Source: Angelakisella sp. (GTDB lineage: Bacteria > Bacillota > Clostridia > Oscillospirales > Ruminococcaceae). Taken from it: DNA of 16,606 nt. Shown here piece by piece: positions 6,250-13,936 of this stretch. The notes beneath the pieces were generated by a model that was not told where the DNA came from, searched no databases, and saw only the letters and a program-made list of their open reading frames with translations. A program made the position numbers and the translations under genes. Where the stretch lies: assembly GCA_020024555.1 (NCBI GenBank), contig JAHHTQ010000041.1, forward strand, positions 1-16,606, in the 5' to 3' direction. Within the stretch, counting starts at the first letter, position 1. Every line of letters begins with the position of its first letter.

Positions 6250-6798
6250 ATGTTACAGGTTCAAATACAAACTGTCCCTACCAAATTTCAAATTGATACA
6301 AAACCGGCAAAACTCGAATACACTATTGACAAAGGTTCATACGAATGGAAAGCCCGTATAGGCAACTATACTATGGAACTTGAAGATTTAAAATACAGAC
6401 AAGATTCCACAGAATTCCGTTCCAGTATAGGACTCAAAAACAATGAACAATTTGCAAAAGAGGCTGCCGAACTCGGTAAACAGGCTGTACAAGAATCTAT
6501 CGCCAGATATGTGGATATTGGAAATTCATTGTCAAAAATCCACCAAAAAGCCAACATACCCGATACTTACTATCCATATCTTCCTATTAACAAACAATAT
6601 TCATTGCAAGTTAGTGGCACCGCAGAAATTGATTGGTGGTTTGATCCACCAACAAAAGATATTGAATATCAAAGAAAAGACTTTGAATTTATTAACTATA
6701 CTCCTGCAACCACTAAATTTACATATATTCCGGGAGAATTCAGTAATCAAATCATACAGTATCCCGAAATACATTTTAGTACTGTTGAAACAAAATAA
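6250..6798 (+). CDS. DUF6470 family protein (YviE-like)
   Basis: A 182-residue protein that begins with a hydrophilic MLQVQIQT beta segment containing the T-K-P-A-K-L motif (KFQIDTKPAKLEY). A helical middle (about 60-100) precedes an aromatic, Pro-rich C-terminal part (IDWWFDPP, YTPATTKFTYIPG). This arrangement matches the DUF6470 family, whose B. subtilis member yviE lies between flgL and fliW exactly as here. Its biochemical role is not established. Its fixed position suggests a flagellar or late-export function. There is no signal peptide or membrane helix. AGAAGGTGA lies upstream of the ATG. Confidence 0.85.
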   Translation: MLQVQIQTVPTKFQIDTKPAKLEYTIDKGSYEWKARIGNYTMELEDLKYRQDSTEFRSSIGLKNNEQFAKEAAELGKQAVQESIARYVDIGNSLSKIHQKANIPDTYYPYLPINKQYSLQVSGTAEIDWWFDPPTKDIEYQRKDFEFINYTPATTKFTYIPGEFSNQIIQYPEIHFSTVETK

Positions 6799-6823
6799 AG
6801 CATTATGAAAAGGATTTTTATAT

Positions 6824-7258
6824 ATGAATATAGAGACTCGTGATTTTGGTAACATTGAAATATCGGAAGAAGAACTTATAAACTTCGTTGAACCAATATT
6901 CGGTTTTGAAGAAAACAGAAAATATACTGTTCTGATAAACGATGAAATAAACAACGATATTCTATGGTTGCAGTCAACAACAAATAAAGATGTTTGTTTC
7001 CTGTTAATTGACCCTTTTACTATATTTGCCGACTATAATCCTACTATTCCAAACCATTTTATTAATACTATGGGATTAACTGACGAAAATACTGTTATAC
7101 GCACAATGCTAGTTATTACCGATACAATAAGTAATGCTACAACAAACTTAAAATCACCGATTATTATAAATAAAGAAACACATATTGCCGCGCAGATTAT
7201 TGTTGATGATGATTATAAGATAAAGACGCCCCTCTTTGCACAAAAGGAGGAAGAATAA
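6824..7258 (+). CDS. fliW: Flagellar assembly factor FliW
   Basis: A 144-residue protein of the normal FliW size. It shows the family blocks NFVEPIFGFEENRKYTVL (residues 20-37), FLLIDPFTIFADYNP (about 62-76) and SPIIINKETHIAAQIIV (about 113-129). FliW binds CsrA and removes it from flagellin mRNA, and it also binds flagellin. Secretion of flagellin therefore frees FliW to relieve translation (partner switching, established in B. subtilis). The TAA stop overlaps the csrA ATG by one base (TAATG at 7256-7260), so the two are probably translationally coupled. AAAGGA precedes the start. Confidence 0.95.
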   Translation: MNIETRDFGNIEISEEELINFVEPIFGFEENRKYTVLINDEINNDILWLQSTTNKDVCFLLIDPFTIFADYNPTIPNHFINTMGLTDENTVIRTMLVITDTISNATTNLKSPIIINKETHIAAQIIVDDDYKIKTPLFAQKEEE

Positions 7259-7500
7259 TGTTACTATTGTCACGTAAGATTGAGGAAAAAATACTGATAA
7301 ACAACAATATAGAAATAACAGTACTCGAAATTCACGAAAACACAGTAAAACTTGGAATAAACGCGCCAAAATCCATTCCCATTTTGAGAAGCGAATTGTG
7401 TGAAACGGTTGAGCAAAATAAAAAAGCTATGGAAAAAACCGATAAATCGATAATAAATCAAATTGCGAAAAATATTCATATAAAAAAGGGTGAAAAATAA
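7258..7500 (+). CDS. csrA: Carbon storage/translational regulator CsrA
   Basis: An 80-residue CsrA with N-terminal MLLLSRK (RNA-contacting R6), the central GINAPKSIPILRSEL block and the key R44 retained. CsrA dimers bind GGA motifs in mRNA leaders and block ribosome loading, classically on the flagellin (hag) message, which is not in this window. The conserved Gly of the usual R-K-x-G-E segment is replaced by Glu (LSRKIEEKILI). The C-terminus has about 15 more residues than many members, rich in Lys and Ile. The start sits behind AAAAGGAGGAAG, inside the end of fliW. The stop overlaps the next ATG by one base. Confidence 0.95.
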   Translation: MLLLSRKIEEKILINNNIEITVLEIHENTVKLGINAPKSIPILRSELCETVEQNKKAMEKTDKSIINQIAKNIHIKKGEK

Positions 7501-7985
7501 TGACAGAACAATATATCGAACTCTTAAAACTGCTGGAACAAAAAAGAGATTATTTTTTACAATATGAATTGGAAACAGATACTATTATACTTAACAGTAA
7601 CAAAGACAGCGATGAAAGTATTGACCAAATAATCAAATCAATGGATAATCGTGATAAAATTGCTAATAGCATCAATATAATTTCAGCGCAAATCCACAGT
7701 ATTGCCATTAAGAATAATATTGATAAAGATTTATTTTCAAATTCTTCTCAAAATATATCATTTAACAACAATTATGAAAACGAAATCCACAACCAATGTC
7801 TGAATATTTTTGATATTATGCGAAGAATTCAGCTAAAAGATATTGATATAAGTAATTATTTTACAAGAACTTATGAAACCAGTAAAAAACAAATAGAAAA
7901 AAATCAATACACACCCAAAATATCAAAATATTTTAATAACATAAAAATAAATACAAATTACACCAATACTTTTGGAAAAGGCTAA
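7500..7985 (+). CDS. Unidentified helical protein, possible FliT/FlgN-like flagellar chaperone
   Basis: A 161-residue, largely helical and highly charged protein (MTEQYIELLKLLEQKRDYFLQYE at the start) with an Asn-rich middle and a disordered Asn/Lys-rich tail ending TFGKG. I do not recognise a named domain. Its size, helix content, lack of signal peptide and place directly before fliD suggest an export chaperone of the FliT or FlgN type, perhaps for FliD. That is inference. It overlaps csrA by one base (TAATG at 7498-7502), so its translation is probably coupled to CsrA. The fliD sigma-28 promoter begins inside its stop codon. Confidence 0.75.
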   Translation: MTEQYIELLKLLEQKRDYFLQYELETDTIILNSNKDSDESIDQIIKSMDNRDKIANSINIISAQIHSIAIKNNIDKDLFSNSSQNISFNNNYENEIHNQCLNIFDIMRRIQLKDIDISNYFTRTYETSKKQIEKNQYTPKISKYFNNIKINTNYTNTFGKG

Positions 7986-8009
7986 ATATTTTAAAAATAA
8001 TGTCGATAT
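7983..8009 (+). promoter_or_regulatory. Internal sigma-28 promoter of fliD-fliS
   Basis: TAAA (7983-7986, overlapping the TAA stop of the previous gene), a 15-bp spacer, then GTCGATAT (8002-8009). It is the same -35, spacer length and -10 as the promoter before flgM, and similarity continues a few bases downstream (GTATTT then TAGAA). A start near 8016 would give a 33-nt fliD leader. Confidence 0.75.
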
Positions 8010-8048
8010 GTATTTTATAGAAAACTAATATAATAGGGGGTAAAAACT

Positions 8049-10619
8049 ATGGCTATTAATTCACTATCACATACAAGTCGTGGCTTTGCAGGTATAGCAT
8101 CCGGTATGAACACAGAAGAAATGGTTCAAAAAATGCTATATGGTACACAAACCAAACTTGATCGCGCAAAAGCAGATAAAATGACTCTTACATACAAGAG
8201 AGACTTGTACAGAGAGGTTGCTGCCTCGCTCAAAACATTCCAAAACAACTTTTTCAGCTTTACCGGTGGCTCTAAAACAAATATGCTTTCTCAAAGCTTT
8301 TTTAGAAATTTTGTAGCTACATCAAACAGCTCTGCTGTAAAAGTATCAACTACCGGTAATGCAAAACCGGGCAAAGTTACAATAGACAAAATCGATCAAT
8401 TAGCGCAAAACTTAAAGGCAGAATCTTCCTCAACTGTTTCAGCTGAGGTTAAGGGTAATATAAACTTTGCTAGTTTAAAAGAAGATATTTCTCTTGATAT
8501 TAAACTGGACGGCGTTACCAAAAAAGTAACAATGACAAAAGACGAATTGGCTAACATTAATAATGACCCGAATAAATTTAAAGAGCTTTTACAGAAAAAA
8601 ATAAATCAAAATATCGGCGGTGGTATAACAGTAAATACAACTTCCGATGGAAAAATCTCTTTTTCTGCTGATAATGGTCGCGCTTTTGAAATATATGGCG
8701 ACACAGCGGCTTTGGGTATAAAAAACGGCGCTTCTAACAGAGTAAATCTCAATGCAGCGCTAAAAAACACAAGCCTCGCAGATAAACTACAAGGTGATAC
8801 ATTTAAATTCTCAATTAACGGTAAAGAATTTTCATTCTCAAAAGAAGATAGTCTAAATAATATTATAAGTACTGTTAATTCAAGTGATGCAGGGGTTAAG
8901 CTATCCTATTCTTCACTAAGCGATAAATTTACCATTGAATCCACAGTTGCCGGCAAAGATTCTACAATAGAATTAAAACAAACTACCGGTAACTTTATAA
9001 ACGCAATATTTGGTGAAAATGTTATGAACGCAGGCGCAACCATAACAACAAAACCACTGGAATTAAAACTTGATAAAATAACAGCGGATATTCAAGGTAA
9101 AGAGCAAACTCTTGTAGATGAAATCAATCGTCTCACAAAAGACGGCAAGGCTCATACATTTAAATTTTCAATAGACGGACAAACATATACTGCTGATATA
9201 AAACAAAATGGCGGCGACTTTAATACAATAGAAGAAGTAGTAAATGCACTAAATCAAGCAGATTTAAAAGGCGTTGATGGTCAAACTGCCGGTAAAGTAG
9301 CAGATAAGATTAGCTTTACAAAAACAGGTGATCAAATTCTAGCAACACCACAAAATCCGGCTAATAAAGATACACTTGTGCAATTAAGCAGTGGTTTTGA
9401 TGCAATAGGCTTTGACAGTGGTGCGTCAAACCGTGGTAAAATCGATGAAAACACAAAACTAAGTGATCTTGGATTTGAAGGAACCATAGAAATAGGTGGA
9501 CAAACCATTACTGTAAATAGCTCAACAACCATTGAAACTCTTAACGCAGAACTGCAAGCAAAAGGTATATCTGCTGAAATCGATTTAAAACAAGCTCCAC
9601 CCCGTTTTAGCTTTGCAGGTGTAAAACTTCCTATTCCTATACAAATAAAACCTGCTTCTACATACAAAAATATTTTCTTTAAAGAAAACGAAATACTAAC
9701 ACCTCAGGCTACTCAAAACGACACTATAACTATTGGTAAAGATACAATCCAAGGTCTGAATGTAACAGAAGGTCAAAATGCAAAACTTCAAATTAATGGT
9801 CAAACCGTAGAACGTAACAGTAATAACTTTGAATTTGACGGTGTAAATATTGAATTAAAAGAAACAACAAACCCCGGAGACAAACCAATAGAAATCGAAG
9901 TTTCACAAGAAGATGCGGGAACATTTGACGGTATCGTCAAATTTATGGACGAATATAACAAATTAGTTGATAAAATATGGGAACTTGTAAAAGAAAAGCC
10001 TACATACAAAGAATACCCACCACTAACTGACGAACAAAAGAAAGAAATGACAGAAAATGAAATAAAATTGTGGGAAGAAAAATCAAAAGAAGGCTTACTT
10101 CGTTCAGACCCTACACTACAAGCAATTACAAACGCTATGCGTGAAGTTTTAAACTACAAACCGGAAGGTTCAAAATACAGCTTGGCAGAGCTTGGCATAA
10201 CAACTACTTATGACTTTGAAAAAGGTTATGGCGGAAAACTTGTATTTACTGATTCAACAGGTGATAAGTTTAAAAATATGCTTAAAAATGAGCCTGACGC
10301 AGTAGAAAAACTATTCTTGGGTACTGATGGTATTTCAAATAAATTAAACGAAGTTATAAAAGGTGCAACAACAAGTGCAAGACCAGGTTCTAAATACTAT
10401 AACTTATCACTTGTTAGTATCGCAGGTTCCAACGGTGTTCCAGATACACAGAGCAAACTATATAATCAAATGAAAGATATCGATAAAAATATAGAAAGAA
10501 TAGAACGTCGATATAAAATGGAATATGACCGTTATTGGAAACAATTTAATGCTATGGAACAGGTTATTCAACAAATGAACAGTCAGAGCAGTTGGCTGGC
10601 GCAACAATTTATGGGCTAA
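8049..10619 (+). CDS. fliD: Flagellar filament cap protein FliD (HAP2), enlarged
   Basis: An 856-residue FliD, much longer than the common 450-550. The conserved N-terminal region (residues 11-70, RGFAGIASGMNTEEMVQKML onward) and C-terminal region (about 625-856, FDGIVKFMDEYNKLVDKI, YPPLTDEQKKEMTENEIKLW, GLLRSDPTLQ, final helices) are intact. They form the coiled-coil leg that sits on the filament. The extra length is in the variable central domains. There, GASNR occurs at 227-231 and 458-462, and TFKFSI-G at 251-258 and 370-377, in similar surroundings, which suggests an internal duplication. FliD caps the filament and promotes flagellin folding, and the central part faces outside. The start follows AGGGGGT. 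It has its own sigma-28 promoter and is followed by fliS after 25 bp. Confidence 0.96.
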   Translation: MAINSLSHTSRGFAGIASGMNTEEMVQKMLYGTQTKLDRAKADKMTLTYKRDLYREVAASLKTFQNNFFSFTGGSKTNMLSQSFFRNFVATSNSSAVKVSTTGNAKPGKVTIDKIDQLAQNLKAESSSTVSAEVKGNINFASLKEDISLDIKLDGVTKKVTMTKDELANINNDPNKFKELLQKKINQNIGGGITVNTTSDGKISFSADNGRAFEIYGDTAALGIKNGASNRVNLNAALKNTSLADKLQGDTFKFSINGKEFSFSKEDSLNNIISTVNSSDAGVKLSYSSLSDKFTIESTVAGKDSTIELKQTTGNFINAIFGENVMNAGATITTKPLELKLDKITADIQGKEQTLVDEINRLTKDGKAHTFKFSIDGQTYTADIKQNGGDFNTIEEVVNALNQADLKGVDGQTAGKVADKISFTKTGDQILATPQNPANKDTLVQLSSGFDAIGFDSGASNRGKIDENTKLSDLGFEGTIEIGGQTITVNSSTTIETLNAELQAKGISAEIDLKQAPPRFSFAGVKLPIPIQIKPASTYKNIFFKENEILTPQATQNDTITIGKDTIQGLNVTEGQNAKLQINGQTVERNSNNFEFDGVNIELKETTNPGDKPIEIEVSQEDAGTFDGIVKFMDEYNKLVDKIWELVKEKPTYKEYPPLTDEQKKEMTENEIKLWEEKSKEGLLRSDPTLQAITNAMREVLNYKPEGSKYSLAELGITTTYDFEKGYGGKLVFTDSTGDKFKNMLKNEPDAVEKLFLGTDGISNKLNEVIKGATTSARPGSKYYNLSLVSIAGSNGVPDTQSKLYNQMKDIDKNIERIERRYKMEYDRYWKQFNAMEQVIQQMNSQSSWLAQQFMG

Positions 10620-10644
10620 TAAATAAAATAGGAGAAATATAAAT

Positions 10645-11028
10645 ATGGCTATTAATCCGTATGCTCAATATCAACAGCAATCCCTAATGACTATGACACA
10701 GGGAGAACTTTTGATAAAAGTCTATGATGGTCTCATTAAATTTTTGTATGCATCTATTGACGCTATTGACAAAAAGGATTATGAAAATGCCAATCTAAAC
10801 TTGAAAAAATCACAAGATATTTTATCATACCTAAAACAAAATCTTAATTATGACTATGAGATATCTACAAATTTGAGTATGTTATATACATTTTTTCGTG
10901 ATCAATGTATAGAGGCAAACCTAAAAAAAGACAGTAAAATACTGACACCAATAGTGGAAATGGTACAAGAATTAAGAGATACTTATGTTATTGCCGATAA
11001 AAAAGCTCGTTTAGATGGCATTAAATAA
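10645..11028 (+). CDS. fliS: Flagellin export chaperone FliS
   Basis: A 127-residue protein of exact family size. It has the FliS N-terminus AINPYAQYQQQSLMTMTQGE, the conserved ELLIKVYDGLIKFL helix (about 21-34) and the later YEISTNLSMLYTFFRDQ helix. FliS binds the flagellin C-terminus in the cytoplasm and prevents early polymerisation. AGGAG precedes the ATG. It is the last gene of the operon, followed ten bases later by a terminator stem. Flagellin itself must be encoded elsewhere. Confidence 0.95.
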   Translation: MAINPYAQYQQQSLMTMTQGELLIKVYDGLIKFLYASIDAIDKKDYENANLNLKKSQDILSYLKQNLNYDYEISTNLSMLYTFFRDQCIEANLKKDSKILTPIVEMVQELRDTYVIADKKARLDGIK

Positions 11029-11037
11029 CAATAATAC

Positions 11038-11073
11038 AAAAGGCTTAGATGAGATATTACATCTAAGCCTTTT
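11038..11073 (+). terminator. Terminator of the flagellar operon
   Basis: Perfect 14-bp stem AAAAGGCTTAGATG (11038-11051) with CATCTAAGCCTTTT (11060-11073) and an 8-base loop. The T tail is short (TTTTAT). It starts ten bases after the fliS stop. Confidence 0.8.
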
Positions 11074-11095
11074 ATCTATATTTAAGAGATATTAT

Positions 11096-11130
11096 AAAAG
11101 AGTTGTCACTACATCAATGACAACTCTTTT
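11096..11130. terminator. Bidirectional terminator between convergent operons
   Basis: Perfect 13-bp stem AAAAGAGTTGTCA (11096-11108) with TGACAACTCTTTT (11118-11130) and a 9-base loop. T6 follows on the plus strand and TTTTAT on the minus strand. It backs up the fliS terminator and ends the flavin-reductase transcript, whose stop codon lies four bases inside it. Confidence 0.8.
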
Positions 11131-11133
11131 TTG

Positions 11134-11631
11134 TTATTTTTGATACATATTTATAATTTCACCTATATACAATGTATGCATATTCTTATCGGCATAAAAT
11201 AATTTTAAAATATCCTCATCTAAAAAAGCTGACTCATCAAGACGTGTTGCAAGCGCCTTTTTACAAGTTATTGTAACACAGGCTTCATCAAATATCGGCG
11301 TATTGTCAATATGATTTAAAGTAAAGTTTGCTTCTGTTATTTTATCTTCATCTCTTCCCGATGTTTTTCCAAAATATGAAAGTTTGTCTCTATATTCTTT
11401 TGGGAAGAAATTAATTGAAAAAGTATTACTGTTATCTATAAATTCTTTTGTATAGCGTGTATCACGTACAACTACAAATACAGCATTTTTTCTGAATATA
11501 TAACCTGTACCACCCCAACTGCAAGTCATAGCATTTGCTTTGCCATCTTTTTCTGCGCACAGCAAAAACCAATCATTTGCAATCATATCTATAAAATTTT
11601 TGTCAAATTCCTGCGGATTTATAATATTCAT
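11134..11631 (-). CDS. Flavin reductase-like FMN-binding split-barrel protein
   Basis: A 165-residue protein. The pattern FDKNFIDMIANDWFLLCAEKDGKANAMTCSWGGTGYIFRKN, given here only as order of blocks, has the GKANAMTCSWGG segment (about 30-41) typical of the flavin reductase family. The next block, VVVRDTRYTKEFIDNSNTF, and the FFPKEYRDKLSYFGKTSGRDEDK block complete the fold. Members bind FMN, and many reduce flavins or other small substrates with NAD(P)H. The substrate here is unknown. There is no membrane segment. An AGGGGGT site precedes the ATG. It lies 54 bp after rsmA and may be read from the same transcript. It ends at the convergent terminator. Confidence 0.85.
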   Translation of the reverse strand: MNIINPQEFDKNFIDMIANDWFLLCAEKDGKANAMTCSWGGTGYIFRKNAVFVVVRDTRYTKEFIDNSNTFSINFFPKEYRDKLSYFGKTSGRDEDKITEANFTLNHIDNTPIFDEACVTITCKKALATRLDESAFLDEDILKLFYADKNMHTLYIGEIINMYQK

Positions 11632-11685
11632 TCAAAAACCCCCTATAATACTTAAATATATCAGGCTCTCAGCTAATCATAAAGA

Positions 11686-12552
11686 TTATTTGTTGTAATA
11701 CTCATCAAATTTATGCGTTAATTTCGCAAAATCATCAAGAGTAAGCGCTTCTGCCCGCAAATTAGTTGAAAGACCCACACTATTTATTATATTTGCCGTT
11801 TCTTCCTTTGATACATTCATTGATGAAGAAAGTGTATTTAAAATAGTTTTTCTCCTTTGAGAAAATGCGCCACGTACTATCTTAAACATTAATTTTTCAT
11901 TATCTATGTGTACCAAAGATTTATCGTGTAATGTCAGTTTAATTACAGCAGAATCCACATTTGGCGGCGGCATAAATGAACCTTTGGACACCTTAAATAG
12001 TACCTCAGGCGTTGCATAATAAGAAATAGCCGCCGATATTGCTCCACATTCACGCGTACCCGGCGCTGCGCAAATTCTGTCAGCCGCTTCCTTTTGCACC
12101 ATAACCGTAATAGACTTTATAGGTAAATTTTGCTCCAACAAATTCATAATAATCGGTGACGTAATGTAGTACGGCAAATTTGCGCAAACACAAACCTCCA
12201 TACCCACAAATTCCTCTGCTATAAGCTTTGGTAAATCTACTTTTAATATATCATTATGAATTAATTTTATATTGTCAAAATCTTTTAAGGTTTCATCAAG
12301 CACCGGAAAAAGTCTGTCATCTATCTCAATACAAACAACTTTTTTCGCGCGTTTGGCAAGCTCTGCTGTCAGTACTCCTATTCCTGCGCCTACTTCTATT
12401 ACTCCCATTTCTGGTGTAAGTCCACCCATTTCTGCAATGCGTGGACAAATGGACGGATTTACAATAAAGTTTTGACCCAAACTTTTTTTAAATGTAAATC
12501 CATTCTTTTCCATTATTTCTTTTATTACACTGCGGTTTGTAAGTACGTCCAT
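11686..12552 (-). CDS. rsmA: 16S rRNA (adenine1518/1519-N6) dimethyltransferase RsmA (KsgA)
   Basis: A 288-residue protein of normal length. It has KSLGQNFIVN (23-32), SAM-binding motif I EVGAGIGVLT (53-62), the acidic CIEID (about 74-78) and catalytic motif IV NLPYYITSPI (125-134). A FMPPPNVDSAVIKL block and the QRRKTILN motif follow near the C-terminus. It dimethylates two adjacent adenines in helix 45 of 16S rRNA during small-subunit maturation, and its loss gives kasugamycin resistance. The start ATG overlaps the prfB stop by one base (TAATG), so it is probably coupled to prfB. Confidence 0.96.
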   Translation of the reverse strand: MDVLTNRSVIKEIMEKNGFTFKKSLGQNFIVNPSICPRIAEMGGLTPEMGVIEVGAGIGVLTAELAKRAKKVVCIEIDDRLFPVLDETLKDFDNIKLIHNDILKVDLPKLIAEEFVGMEVCVCANLPYYITSPIIMNLLEQNLPIKSITVMVQKEAADRICAAPGTRECGAISAAISYYATPEVLFKVSKGSFMPPPNVDSAVIKLTLHDKSLVHIDNEKLMFKIVRGAFSQRRKTILNTLSSSMNVSKEETANIINSVGLSTNLRAEALTLDDFAKLTHKFDEYYNK

Positions 12553-13667
12553 TATTCTTTTCCCTCATTACTACGCATCGTCAAATACGCATTAATAAAT
12601 GGATCAAGGTCGCCGTCCATAACACCGTCAACGTTACCTGTTTCGCAACTTGTACGATGATCTTTTACCATTGTATATGGCATAAAAACATATGAACGTA
12701 TTTGGCTTCCCCATGCAATTTCTTTTTGGTCACCCTTGATATCTTCAATTTTATCAAGATGTTCACGCTCTTTAATTTCTACCAACTTTGAACGCAACAT
12801 ATTCATAGCAACTTCTTTATTTTGATGTTGACTACGTTCTACCTGACAAGAAACAACAATACCTGTCGGTAAGTGAGTAAGTCTTACAGCTGATGAAGTT
12901 TTATTTACCTTCTGTCCACCTGCGCCACTTGCGCGATAAACAGCCATTTCGATATCTTCTTCTCTGATATCCACATTCATATCTGCTGTAATTTCCGGCA
13001 TAACTTCAAGTGATGCAAAAGAAGTATGACGTCTTCCTGATGAATCGAACGGAGATACGCGTACAAGACGATGTACACCGCTTTCACCTTTTAGGTAACC
13101 GTAAGCATTATCGCCCTCTATCAATATTGACGCGCTCTTTATACCGGCTTCTTCACCATCAAGATAATCAAGAATTTTATACTTAAAGCCTTTTTTTGTC
13201 AGCCACTGCACATACATTCTATAAAGCATAGAAACCCAGTCCTGAGCCTCAGTACCGCCTGCGCCGGCATGGAAAGTAAGTATTGCATTATTACCGTCAT
13301 ACTCACCGTTTAGCATTGTTGCAAGCTTTGTTGCTTTAATCAGGCTATCAAGCTTTTCTGTATCCGCAAGCGCCTCATCATATACTGTTTCGTCCTCTGC
13401 CTCATCAGCAAGCTCTATCAACGTAAGCGTATCATCATATAGAGCTGTCATATTATTATATTGCTCTAATTTATTTTTTACAATACCCTGTCTTTTCAGT
13501 ACTGTTTGGCTCTTTTCTGTATCGTCCCAAAAGCCTGGCTCTGTTGTTTTTAAATCAAGTTCTTCCGCTTCTCTTGTCAAAGCTTCGATATTAAGAGCGT
13601 TTTTTAAATCAACAATTTGTGGCTCCATAGCCAAAACACGTTGTTTAAGCTCTTCGTATTGCAACAT
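12552..13667 (-). CDS. prfB: Peptide chain release factor 2 (RF2), no frameshift site
   Basis: A 371-residue RF2. It carries the stop-codon recognition motif SPF (205-207), the AGAGGTEAQDW block (134-144) and the catalytic GGQ (250-252, in GAGGQKVNKTSSAVRLTH). RF2 releases peptides at UGA and UAA. Most bacterial prfB genes have an in-frame UGA near codon 25 (CTT TGA C) that needs a +1 frameshift and gives autoregulation. Here the matching place reads KNALNIEAL with CTT followed by AAT, and the frame is open from ATG to stop. GGAGGC lies upstream of the ATG (spacing about 11). The gene sits between the 65-residue ORF and rsmA in a probable operon. Confidence 0.96.
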   Translation of the reverse strand: MLQYEELKQRVLAMEPQIVDLKNALNIEALTREAEELDLKTTEPGFWDDTEKSQTVLKRQGIVKNKLEQYNNMTALYDDTLTLIELADEAEDETVYDEALADTEKLDSLIKATKLATMLNGEYDGNNAILTFHAGAGGTEAQDWVSMLYRMYVQWLTKKGFKYKILDYLDGEEAGIKSASILIEGDNAYGYLKGESGVHRLVRVSPFDSSGRRHTSFASLEVMPEITADMNVDIREEDIEMAVYRASGAGGQKVNKTSSAVRLTHLPTGIVVSCQVERSQHQNKEVAMNMLRSKLVEIKEREHLDKIEDIKGDQKEIAWGSQIRSYVFMPYTMVKDHRTSCETGNVDGVMDGDLDPFINAYLTMRSNEGKE

Positions 13668-13685
13668 ATATTTTCTTTGCCTCCA

Positions 13686-13883
13686 TTATTTTTTATTATT
13701 TAATTGTTTTTCCAGTTCTTCTACCTTTAACATTAGGGATTCTACTTTTACTGTTAATTTTGCCATTTCGCCTATTAATCTTGTCTCAGTTTCTATTGAC
13801 CTTTCATTTATTATATTTTCAAAAGCCTCATTCTGTTCACCAAGCGCTATTATAACTTGTTGTAAAAGTTCATTATTATCCAT
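13686..13883 (-). CDS. Small coiled-coil protein of unknown function
   Basis: A 65-residue acidic protein. The first half (MDNNELLQQVIIALGEQNEAF) is helical, and the second half is a clear leucine heptad coil (MAKLTVKVESLMLKVEELEKQL, seen at about 40-61). There is no Cys, no signal peptide and no membrane segment. In outline it resembles short SlyX-type or phage-like coiled-coil proteins, but I do not recognise a family. The start is supported by GAGGAG eight bases before the ATG. The gene fits the 270-bp space between metG and prfB in the same direction, so it is likely in that operon. Confidence 0.7.
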   Translation of the reverse strand: MDNNELLQQVIIALGEQNEAFENIINERSIETETRLIGEMAKLTVKVESLMLKVEELEKQLNNKK

Positions 13884-13936
13884 AATCCTATCTCCTCATT
13901 ATCAAATGACCGTCAATAACTGTAACTTGACTTTTA

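Noticed and set aside
8029..8034. TATAAT just before fliD as a SigA promoter
   Set aside because: No -35 at 16-18 bp, and the site would leave almost no leader before the ribosome site. The sigma-28 motif at 7983-8009 explains the region better.
13884..13936. Short minus-strand frame reading SQVTVIDGHLIMRR, resembling the start of an amidohydrolase
   Set aside because: Only about 15 codons, no start or remaining domain, and it overlaps the ribosome site of the next gene. Most likely chance; at best an unprovable relic.
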